The notes beneath the pieces were generated by a model. That model had not been told where the DNA came from. It was given only the letters and a program-made list of their open reading frames with translations, and did no database searches. This document shows, one piece after another, positions 51,272-58,436 of a stretch of DNA of 64,000 nucleotides. The stretch spans positions 5,872,001 through 5,936,000 of the forward strand of contig NZ_CP029189.1 of NCBI RefSeq assembly GCF_008642275.1. Direction: 5' to 3'. Made by a program: the position numbers and the translations under genes. Positions within the stretch are counted from its first letter, which is position 1. Every line of letters begins with the position of its first letter. The stretch is from Streptomyces venezuelae (GTDB lineage Bacteria > Actinomycetota > Actinomycetes > Streptomycetales > Streptomycetaceae).

Positions 51272-52209
51272 TCGTCACTCCTGTACGGGTCTGTCATGTC
51301 GGCCGGGTCGGCGGCGCCGACGCCGTCGGGCGGCTCCCCGCCGGTTCCGGTCAGGGCCGTGTCGGCGTGCCAGGCCGCCACCAGGGTGGTGTCGTCCCCC
51401 GAGTGCCGGGAGGCCTTGGCCAGCCATTCCGGCAGGACGGCCCGGACGCACTCCGGGCCCTCCTCCGACAGCCGGTCGTCCAGCCCGGCCATGAACTGCC
51501 GGAAGCCGGTGTCCGAGGCGAAGCTCTTGGACAGCCCGTCGGTGGAGAGCGACACCAGCCGCGGTGCCCGCGCGGGGGCGGTCACCGGCGCCCAGTGCGT
51601 ACGGACCCGCAGCCAGGCCTGCGGGGAGCACAGGGACTCCGTCTCGTCGCCGAGATCCGCCTCGTCCGGCGCGAGCGGTACGGTCACCCGGCCGTCGTCG
51701 GTCACCACGGTCAGCTCACCGTCCCCGAGCTGCCAGGCCGCGAAGACCCGGGGGGTCAGCACGGCGCCGACGAGCGTGCTCCCGTACAGCACCAGCTTGT
51801 CCGCCGGGGACTGCCCCGGCTCCCCGGGCGAGCTGCTGCGCTCCCAGTGCCCGAGCGCCTTCTCCTGCCAGGCGCTGACCAGTTGGCGCGGCAGCGTGTA
51901 CTGCGCGTAGTTCATCAGCCAGGCCAGGCTCGGTGGCCGCGTACCGCCCCGGGGCTCGGCGAGCGCGGCGAACAGCCGGGCCTGCTGGACGAACAGGTCC
52001 ACGGCGAACCGGGACCCGAAATGACTGCGCGCGTGCACCGCCGATCCGTGGCCGTCGGCCACCGCCATGATCAGGGGCCGTGCGGCGGTGCCGAGGCCCT
52101 CCGCGTCGTGGTGGTCCTGGTTGCGTGCCTTGTTCACGCCCTGGACGCTGCCCTGGATCGTGTCCCAGAGCGGCAGCGGTCCGTGGATCATCCGCACGGG
52201 CTCGCTCAC
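51268..52209 (-). CDS. PP2C-family protein phosphatase
   Basis: A 313-residue soluble phosphatase of the metal-dependent PP2C type. Metal-binding motifs are visible: NKARNQDHHD, IMAVADGHGSAVHARSHFGS (DGHG), WQLGDGELTVVTDDGRV, SLSTDGLSKSFASD, and SRHSGDDTTLVAAW near the C-terminus. The set is complete enough for activity. It presumably reverses the kinase encoded next to it. The start GTG 52209 overlaps the VWA stop as GTGA; a second GTG lies one codon upstream. Confidence 0.9.
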   Translation of the reverse strand: MSEPVRMIHGPLPLWDTIQGSVQGVNKARNQDHHDAEGLGTAARPLIMAVADGHGSAVHARSHFGSRFAVDLFVQQARLFAALAEPRGGTRPPSLAWLMNYAQYTLPRQLVSAWQEKALGHWERSSSPGEPGQSPADKLVLYGSTLVGAVLTPRVFAAWQLGDGELTVVTDDGRVTVPLAPDEADLGDETESLCSPQAWLRVRTHWAPVTAPARAPRLVSLSTDGLSKSFASDTGFRQFMAGLDDRLSEEGPECVRAVLPEWLAKASRHSGDDTTLVAAWHADTALTGTGGEPPDGVGAADPADMTDPYRSDE

Positions 52210-52892
52210 CACACGTCGTCATCGTCGTCGGCGAGCACGGGCGGGGCGTACGGAGGCTGCTTCACGGTCGCGTCCCCGAAACCCGCCACCGGCTGGGAGG
52301 CCGCCTTCACCGCGGCCGTGGAGGCCCAGCGGATCGCCGCCGCCAGCTGCTTGGGGCTGTTCGCGTCGAGCGGCTGGAGCTCGGGATTGCCCAGGAACTC
52401 CTGGAGCACGTTGCGGTCGGCGTCCGCGCCGATCGCGATGGCCACCCGGACCGCCTTGCGGCCCCAGGGGGTCGCGTCCACCGCTCGCAGCCCCGCCTTC
52501 CAGTCGTCCGTCGGCACCCCGTCGGAGACCAGGGCCAGCACCGGCTTCAGGGCCCGCTGCGGCATGGGCGGGGTGTCCAGTTCGCGCGCGACGAGCTGCA
52601 GGGCCTCGCCGAGGTTGGTCATACCGTCCACCTGTACGTCCTGCCAGGTGAACTGCTCCACCGGCACCGGGTCCTTGTGGTGCCAGCGGGCCGTCGTGGA
52701 GAACGTCATCGTGCGCAGCAGCAGCTGTGCCGCCGGGTTGTCCTGCGCGACGGACAGCATCTCCGGAACGGCTTCTCTGATCGCGTAGTTGAGCTGGCCG
52801 ATCTTCTCGCCCTGCATCGAGTACGAGCAGTCGATCAGCCAGATGAAATGGACGGGCCGGTTCGCCATCGGCCCGCCGGGGATGTCACTCAC
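52206..52892 (-). CDS. VWA domain protein
   Basis: A 228-residue von Willebrand factor A domain protein, cytoplasmic. The metal ion-dependent adhesion site reads LIDCSYSMQGEKI (DxSxS), the threonine is in DGMTNLGEALQLV and the last Asp in LALVSDGVPTDDW. Such proteins act as scaffolds in multi-protein machines, often together with NTPases. The C-terminus is acidic (ADDDDDVW). GTG 52892 has AAGGAGA upstream. It sits between the small membrane peptide and the phosphatase. Confidence 0.9.
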   Translation of the reverse strand: MSDIPGGPMANRPVHFIWLIDCSYSMQGEKIGQLNYAIREAVPEMLSVAQDNPAAQLLLRTMTFSTTARWHHKDPVPVEQFTWQDVQVDGMTNLGEALQLVARELDTPPMPQRALKPVLALVSDGVPTDDWKAGLRAVDATPWGRKAVRVAIAIGADADRNVLQEFLGNPELQPLDANSPKQLAAAIRWASTAAVKAASQPVAGFGDATVKQPPYAPPVLADDDDDVW

Positions 52893-52904
52893 CGCGTGTC
52901 TCCT

Positions 52905-53033
52905 TCAACTTCTCGTCCATAGCGGGATGTACCGCACCAGCGCCGCCACCGCGGCGGCCGCCGTCATCACGACCGCCGTCACGAACAGGACCGCCATCAT
53001 GCGTCGGCCCCGCTTGATCTGCGGTGTCATCAT
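52905..53033 (-). CDS. 42-residue single-pass membrane peptide
   Basis: A short gene: basic start MMTPQIKRGRRMM, then one transmembrane helix (AVLFVTAVVMTAAAAVAAL), then VRYIPLWTRS. It overlaps the end of the upstream GTPase gene as ATGA (ATG 53033, TGA 53032-53030) and ends 12 bases before the VWA gene, so it is embedded in the operon, which is the main reason to accept it. It may be a membrane anchor for the VWA protein or a regulator of the membrane GTPase; this is inference. Confidence 0.65.
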   Translation of the reverse strand: MMTPQIKRGRRMMAVLFVTAVVMTAAAAVAALVRYIPLWTRS

Positions 53034-54736
53034 GGGGTGTTGCTCCTCTCCTCGCCGGTCGCGGCCCGCGATTCCCGCGACTTCCGTGCTGCCTGCGAGT
53101 CCTGTGCTGCCTGCGGCGCCCGGGTGTCCTGACCGGTGCGCGGACCCGGCAGGTCCGGCCCGTCCGGCTGCTTCCGCCGGTCCTGCAGGAGCCCTCCGAC
53201 ACGCAGCCCGGTCCGCGACAGCAGCCACAGCACCGGCTCCGCCGCCCGCCGCCGCTCGCTGTCCAGGGCGCCCGCACCGGTCGCGGCGTGGGCGCTGACC
53301 ACCCAGTACCGGGCCGCCGCGAAGTCGTGCCCGAGGGCCCGGACCAGTTCGTCCAGCCCGATTCCGGCCAGCCACGCCTCGACCGGTTCCGCGGGCCTGG
53401 GCAGCGAGTCCAGCTGGTCGAGGACGTCCCGTTTGGTCACCACCGCGGCCACGGGGAGGCGCCCGCGACGGCCACCGAGCCCCTGCAGCTCGCCGGTGAA
53501 CCCCGCGTACGTCTCCACCGGGCCGAGGTCGGCCGGCCGGGCGGCCCGCGCCCGTTCGGTGTCGCCCGCGCGCAGGGCACGGCGTACGACGGGAGCGGCG
53601 AGCACGTCGGTCACCAGCAGGACCCCGTCGGCGTGCGCGAGGTAGCCCTGGCCGCGGGTCGTGTCGGCGTCCCTGAGGGACTCGCCCATCGGGTCGTACA
53701 GGTAGAGCAGCCGGCGCCGGCGGCCGTGCCCGACCAGCAGCATCAGGGCGCGCGGCTGCCCGCCCTGGGTCTTGAGGGTCCACCCGGTGTGGTTCAGCTG
53801 CTGCCCCAGGGTGTTGGCCTCGCGGAGGTCGTCGGGGGAGGCGTACTCGACCGTCAGCCGGGACTCGTGCGACCAGGACCGCAGCCCGTCGAGCATGGCC
53901 GCCAGCAGCATCGTCTTCCCGGCCGACGTGCCCCCGATCAGCGGCAGGTGCACGACCCGGGTGGTGCCGACGGCCGGCGGCAGGCCCCGGTCGCAGTGCG
54001 GGCACCGGGCGGAGAGTCCGCGCCGCCCGGCCAGGAGGGTGCTCGGCAGGGCCTTGCCGCAGCGGCAGACGTGCCGCAGGGCGCCGAAGGCGCCGGGCCG
54101 CAGCTCGCGGTGGGCGGCGCCGCAGCCCGGGCAGAGGTGCACGGCCAGCGGGAACGGCCGGTAGCAGCCGGGGTAGGGGCACTTCATCCGGATGCCCAGG
54201 CCCAGCTTCCACAGCCGGTCGGCGGTCCGCCCGGCCGCGACGGCCGCCAGCGCGGCGAGTGCCACCAGCAGGATCTGGACGGCGAAGAACAGCGCGACAC
54301 CCGCCAGCAGGACCGACGCGAGCAGCGCGGACAGCAGAGCGGCCAGCGCCGTCCCGGGAGCGATGAGCCGCAGCAGCAGCCGGCCGAACCCGTTGTCCGC
54401 GAGCTCGCCGGTCTGCCCGTTGCGGCCGCGCAGCAGGCGGCGGCGCACCACCTCGCCCAGCCAGTGCCGGGTCAGCAGGTACCAGACGGTCAGGGCGGCG
54501 GCCTGGCCGGCGAAGGCGGCGTCCCGCCACATCTGCCCGGCCCAGTACGCCGGCCGGGCCGGTTCGGGCCCCGTGTACCGGACGATCCGCAGGTCCGGCG
54601 GGTCGGTCCGGAAAGCCGCCCAGGCGGCCGACAGCGCCAGCGCCAGGAACCGCCACAGCCCGTACCCGAGGCACACCGCGACCCCGATCGCCCCGGTGAG
54701 CGCGGCGAGGACCCGCACGATCAGCTCAGGATCCAC
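53030..54736 (-). CDS. Membrane-bound zinc-ribbon P-loop GTPase (double-GTPase type)
   Basis: A 568-residue protein. The N-terminal 190 residues hold several hydrophobic helices (VLAALTGAIGVAVCLGYGLW, AGQAAALTVWYLLT, LLSALLASVLLAGVALFFAV). Then follow zinc-binding clusters: MKCPYPGCYRPF and LCPGCGAAH, then HVCRCGKALPS and ARCPHCDRGLP. The P-loop domain has LPLIGGTSAGKTMLLAAML as G1, YLYDPMGES as the switch/Walker B region and VAAVVTKRDVLDQLDS as the TKxD motif. The C-terminal tail is Gln/Arg/Ala-rich. This matches GTPases grouped by comparative genomics as double-GTPase families. GTG 54736 lies 4 bases after the stop of the GTPase-associated gene. Confidence 0.85.
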   Translation of the reverse strand: MDPELIVRVLAALTGAIGVAVCLGYGLWRFLALALSAAWAAFRTDPPDLRIVRYTGPEPARPAYWAGQMWRDAAFAGQAAALTVWYLLTRHWLGEVVRRRLLRGRNGQTGELADNGFGRLLLRLIAPGTALAALLSALLASVLLAGVALFFAVQILLVALAALAAVAAGRTADRLWKLGLGIRMKCPYPGCYRPFPLAVHLCPGCGAAHRELRPGAFGALRHVCRCGKALPSTLLAGRRGLSARCPHCDRGLPPAVGTTRVVHLPLIGGTSAGKTMLLAAMLDGLRSWSHESRLTVEYASPDDLREANTLGQQLNHTGWTLKTQGGQPRALMLLVGHGRRRRLLYLYDPMGESLRDADTTRGQGYLAHADGVLLVTDVLAAPVVRRALRAGDTERARAARPADLGPVETYAGFTGELQGLGGRRGRLPVAAVVTKRDVLDQLDSLPRPAEPVEAWLAGIGLDELVRALGHDFAAARYWVVSAHAATGAGALDSERRRAAEPVLWLLSRTGLRVGGLLQDRRKQPDGPDLPGPRTGQDTRAPQAAQDSQAARKSRESRAATGEERSNTP

Positions 54737-54740
54737 GAGA

Positions 54741-57164
54741 TCAGCCCCCGTTCCCGTCACCGCCGGAGCGGCGGCCCGCGAAGCGTTCGCGCAGGCGGCC
54801 GAAGGCACCCGGCCGCTGCCAGGAACGGAACTCGTCCGCCCAGCGCCCGCCCAGGCGGGCCAGCGACCGCTCCAGCCCGGCCAGCTCCTCCGCCGTGAGA
54901 CTCCGTACGGCCGGCCGCAGCACCCCGTCGAGCAGGTCCGTGCGGGTCTCCTGCCATGCGGCGCCCGCCTGCGGCTGGGAGGACCACACCGTGAAGCAGT
55001 CCGCGGCATAGCCCGGATCCAGCCGCAGCCGGTCACGGACCGCCGGTGTGCGCGCCGCCGCCCGGTAGGCGGCCAGCAGCTCCGCGTCGTTGCTCTCGAC
55101 CAGCGCCCGCAGCTCGCTGTCCGGCCGGTCCCCGGCCAGCAGCCGCACGCACAGGGCCGCGTACGCGCCGTCCCGCGGGCCGGGCTCGGGATCCAGCGAC
55201 CCCAGGTCCAGCGCCTGGCGGACCCAGCCCCCGCCGGCCGGCCCCGACCGCAGGTTCCGGGCCAGCTCCAGCAGCAGCAGCGACGGCCGCAGCCGGGCCG
55301 GGATCTCCTCCTGGAACTGCCCGAGGAGCTCCGGAGCCAGCTCCTCGGCCCCGCCGTCCCCGGCCGGGGCCCGCACGGCCGCCTGGACGAGCAGCTCCCA
55401 GGTCCCGGCCTCCCGGTGGACCTTCGCCCCGGTCGCCATCAGCACCATCCCGGCCTCGCCCGCCTCCGGCGGGTCCCCCTCCCACACCAGCCGCATGGCG
55501 GTCCGCAGGACCAGCGGTTCCGCGTACAGCGAGACGCCCGAACGGGCCAGCAGGGCGTTCAGCGCGCCGACCCGGTCCGGTGCGGCCGCGGCCGTCGCCG
55601 CGGCCCCGGCGCACATCCGCAGGTGCGGCGTCGCGTCGGCCGCGGCCGGCCGCAGCGCGGTCCGCTCGAACAGCCGCCGTCCGGCCGCCGGATCGCCCGC
55701 CGCGAGCGAGTCCAGCCGGTCGAGTACGAGGGTACGCAGCGCGGGCAGTTCGGCCAGCGCGGCCCGCACCGCAGCCCCGTACGCCCGCTCCGGATCGGTG
55801 AGCAGCGCGAGCGCCAGCTGCCGGGCCGTACCGGGCAGCAGGTCGCCCACGTCCACCCCGAGCACCGACGCCACCCGCAACAGCCCGGCGGAGTGCCCCG
55901 GTTCGCCGGCCAGGGAGCCCAGCGCCGCCCGCAGCCCCGGTTCCAGCTCCGCCGCGAGCCGGCCGCGGACGGCCGCGCCGAGGGCGCCCGCCGTCGGCAG
56001 GGCCGCGGGCGGCGCGCCGGTCCGGACCGCCTCGGTCAGGGTCAGGGCCACCAGCGGCTCGCACGCCGCGGGCGGGGCCCAGCCGTCCAGGGCCGCGAGC
56101 AGCCGCCCGGCCGCGGCGACCTCCGCGGGGTCCCGGTCACCCGCCGGCCAGCCCAGCGCCAGGGCCAGCGCCTGCAGACGCCCGAGGTCCAGCGCGTCGC
56201 GGTGCCCGGCGGCCCAGTCGGCGGCCGCGGCCCGGCCGGGGGAGGGCAGGGCGATGTCCGCGGCCAGGGCGAGCGCGGCCAGCGGGCCCGCGTCGTAGGG
56301 CCCGGCGGCCAGCCTCCGTACCGCGGCGACCAGATCCTGGCGCTGCGCCCGCCAGACGCGTGCGGCGGTGTCCGCCCACACGTCCGGCTCCCCGGCGGCG
56401 GTGGGGGCGGCGGCCCGCGTGGCGTCGTAGACCCGGTAGCGGTGCTCCTGCCCGGCGAGGCCGGGTCCGTCCTCGGGCATCACCCCGATGATCCGCTGCC
56501 GGGCGAGCTGCGGCCGCCGGGTGTAGGTGGTGAAGGTGAGCCACTGCCCCCGCTGGTGCGGCAGCACACTGCACGCCAGCATGATCCAGCGGGCCACGGC
56601 CTCGCTGTCCGCCTCGACCAGCACGACCTGCGGGGCGTCCGGGTCCTCGGCGAGCCGGCGCACGTCGGAGAAGAACGCGGCCAGCCACGGCGCACGGTCC
56701 GCGACGAACGCGGCCAGCGCGGCCCGGTCCAGCCGTCCCGGCGCGGGTACCGCGGCCAGCGCGGGGGCGCCGCCCTCCGGGGTCGCGGCGGCCCACTGCG
56801 GCGAGCCCCAGGCGGTGATCGGCAGCTCGCCCACGGCCGGGCCGGAACCGGCGGGCTGCGGCAGGTGCACCGCGTGGGCGTGGAAGTTGCCCCAGCGGCC
56901 GCTGTAGTCGGCCCCGGTGTACACCGAGCGCGCCAGCAGCCGGCTGCCGTCGGCCAGCACGTTCAGGCTGAGCGCCTGCGGGAAGGCTGCCAGCTCCTGC
57001 GGACCCGGGCGCGGCGGCGCGTCCCGGGGCGGCTCGTAGCCGATCAGCTGCTCCGCCTCGCGCAGCAGGGCGGCCGGCACCCCGGGGCTGACGGCCGTGA
57101 ACCGGAATCCGGAGCCGTCGGGGCCGGGCGGCGCCGAGGTGTAGTGCAGCTGGGCGAGATTCAT
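54741..57164 (-). CDS. GTPase-associated protein 1-like protein
   Basis: A large 807-residue protein, Ala/Leu-rich and largely helical. The N-terminal region of about 250 residues (MNLAQLHYTSAPPGPDGSGF, then GWR-like SGRWGNFHAHAVHLP, then LTFTTYTRRPQLARQRIIGV) matches the conserved N-domain that defines GTPase-associated protein 1, followed by a long repeat-like helical middle and a C-terminal part ending in LGGRWADEFRSWQRPGAFGR. It has no catalytic motif that I can see. Its proposed role is as effector or scaffold of the neighbouring GTPases. The ATG overlaps the stop of the upstream GTPase gene as ATGA. Confidence 0.82.
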   Translation of the reverse strand: MNLAQLHYTSAPPGPDGSGFRFTAVSPGVPAALLREAEQLIGYEPPRDAPPRPGPQELAAFPQALSLNVLADGSRLLARSVYTGADYSGRWGNFHAHAVHLPQPAGSGPAVGELPITAWGSPQWAAATPEGGAPALAAVPAPGRLDRAALAAFVADRAPWLAAFFSDVRRLAEDPDAPQVVLVEADSEAVARWIMLACSVLPHQRGQWLTFTTYTRRPQLARQRIIGVMPEDGPGLAGQEHRYRVYDATRAAAPTAAGEPDVWADTAARVWRAQRQDLVAAVRRLAAGPYDAGPLAALALAADIALPSPGRAAAADWAAGHRDALDLGRLQALALALGWPAGDRDPAEVAAAGRLLAALDGWAPPAACEPLVALTLTEAVRTGAPPAALPTAGALGAAVRGRLAAELEPGLRAALGSLAGEPGHSAGLLRVASVLGVDVGDLLPGTARQLALALLTDPERAYGAAVRAALAELPALRTLVLDRLDSLAAGDPAAGRRLFERTALRPAAADATPHLRMCAGAAATAAAAPDRVGALNALLARSGVSLYAEPLVLRTAMRLVWEGDPPEAGEAGMVLMATGAKVHREAGTWELLVQAAVRAPAGDGGAEELAPELLGQFQEEIPARLRPSLLLLELARNLRSGPAGGGWVRQALDLGSLDPEPGPRDGAYAALCVRLLAGDRPDSELRALVESNDAELLAAYRAAARTPAVRDRLRLDPGYAADCFTVWSSQPQAGAAWQETRTDLLDGVLRPAVRSLTAEELAGLERSLARLGGRWADEFRSWQRPGAFGRLRERFAGRRSGGDGNGG

Positions 57165-58435
57165 GAGGTCCCCCCGGAACCGGTACGGGCACCCGGGCCG
57201 GCCGCGACACCGGTGCGCGGCAGCAGCCCGCCCAGCCCCAGCAGCCACAGCAGCGGATCCTCCACGCGCAGCGGCCGCGGACCCGACTTCGGGGCGTCGG
57301 CCGGGGCGTGCGCGGGCGGCGGCGAGCCGAGCGCCGAGAGCCCGAACAGCGACAGCCGGGCGAAGTCCCGCTCCAGCTGCCGGAGCAGCGCCCCCGAGTC
57401 CCAGCCGTCGAGCAGCGAGCGCATCTCCTCGTGCACCGCCCGCCGGTCCTCCTCGTCGAGCGCGCCGGCGTCGTGGCCCGCGTTGCGCAGCAGCGGCGAA
57501 TGCGGCTCCAGCAGCGGCACCAGCGAGTCCGTCTTGGTCACGGCCACCGCCACCGGAGTGGTGACCCGGCCGCGTGAGGAACCCCGGCCGTGCGCCCGCA
57601 GCTGCGCCGCGAGGTCGGCGGCGATCTGCTGCGGCGGGGTCTCGATGACGGGCAGCGGCGGCCCGTCGTCCACCGGGAGCCGGTCGCGCACCGCCCGCAT
57701 CTGCAGCGGGTCCACGAGCAGGATGATCCCGTCGGCGGCCGCCAGGTAGTGCGTGTAGCGGTCCATGGCCTCGGCGCTGCCGAGGTCCTCGCCCGCCGCG
57801 TCGAAGAACACCAGCGCGGTGTGCCGGCTGCCGTCCCCGCGCAGCCGGCGCCGCAGGGGCAGGCTCAGCCGGTACAGCAGCGGGTCGTTGAAGCCGAGGG
57901 CCGCCGGTCTGGTGGCCTCCGGCAGGCGCAGCCGGTCGTAGAGGTCCTCGGCCAGCTCGCGGTCCCGGCGCTGGGTCTCGCCGCCCATCGCGGTCACCGA
58001 GGCCCCGTACGCCCGGCCCACCCGGCCCCGCAGCTCGTTGAGCAGGACCGAGACGTAGGTGCTCTTGCCGGAGGCCTTGGGTCCGAGCAGGGCGATGATG
58101 CGGGTGTCCTGGTCGCAGTAGTCGCTCGGGAAGTCGCTGTGGCAGCGCCGGCAGACGCGGACCGGGGTGGACCCGCCGCAGGCGGGGCAGTCCGCACGGG
58201 ATCCGCCCCCGTTCGGCGTCAGGCGTGGCCCGAGGCCGCGCCGGGCCGTGAAGACCGGGCCGCGCATCTTCAGTGCGGGAGGCACGCTCGGGCCCATGAA
58301 ATCGGCCCACACGGTGTCGAGTTCGGCGCTGCAGGGCTTCGCGCCGCGCACGCCCGTGGCGGACATCTGGCAGCGGTAGGGCAGCCTGGCTGCCGGGGAC
58401 CGGTCGAAGCAGTAGGGGCAGACGACGGAGGTCAT
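57161..58435 (-). CDS. Zinc-ribbon P-loop GTPase (second double-GTPase type)
   Basis: A 424-residue soluble protein. Cysteine clusters (VVCPYCFDRSP, RCQMSATGVRGAKPCSAE, ADCPACGGSTPVRVCRRCHS) form zinc ribbons in the first 105 residues. The GTPase domain follows: IIALLGPKASGKSTYVSVLL is G1, LVFFDAAGEDLGSAEAM is the G3 region (DAAG), and VAVAVTKTDSLVPLL is TKxD. The C-terminus (HAPADAPKSGPRPLRVEDPL) is followed by a Leu/Gly-rich end. It begins one base after the preceding gene stops. Together with the membrane GTPase it may form a heterologous GTPase pair. Confidence 0.85.
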   Translation of the reverse strand: MTSVVCPYCFDRSPAARLPYRCQMSATGVRGAKPCSAELDTVWADFMGPSVPPALKMRGPVFTARRGLGPRLTPNGGGSRADCPACGGSTPVRVCRRCHSDFPSDYCDQDTRIIALLGPKASGKSTYVSVLLNELRGRVGRAYGASVTAMGGETQRRDRELAEDLYDRLRLPEATRPAALGFNDPLLYRLSLPLRRRLRGDGSRHTALVFFDAAGEDLGSAEAMDRYTHYLAAADGIILLVDPLQMRAVRDRLPVDDGPPLPVIETPPQQIAADLAAQLRAHGRGSSRGRVTTPVAVAVTKTDSLVPLLEPHSPLLRNAGHDAGALDEEDRRAVHEEMRSLLDGWDSGALLRQLERDFARLSLFGLSALGSPPPAHAPADAPKSGPRPLRVEDPLLWLLGLGGLLPRTGVAAGPGARTGSGGTS

Positions 58436-58436
58436 G

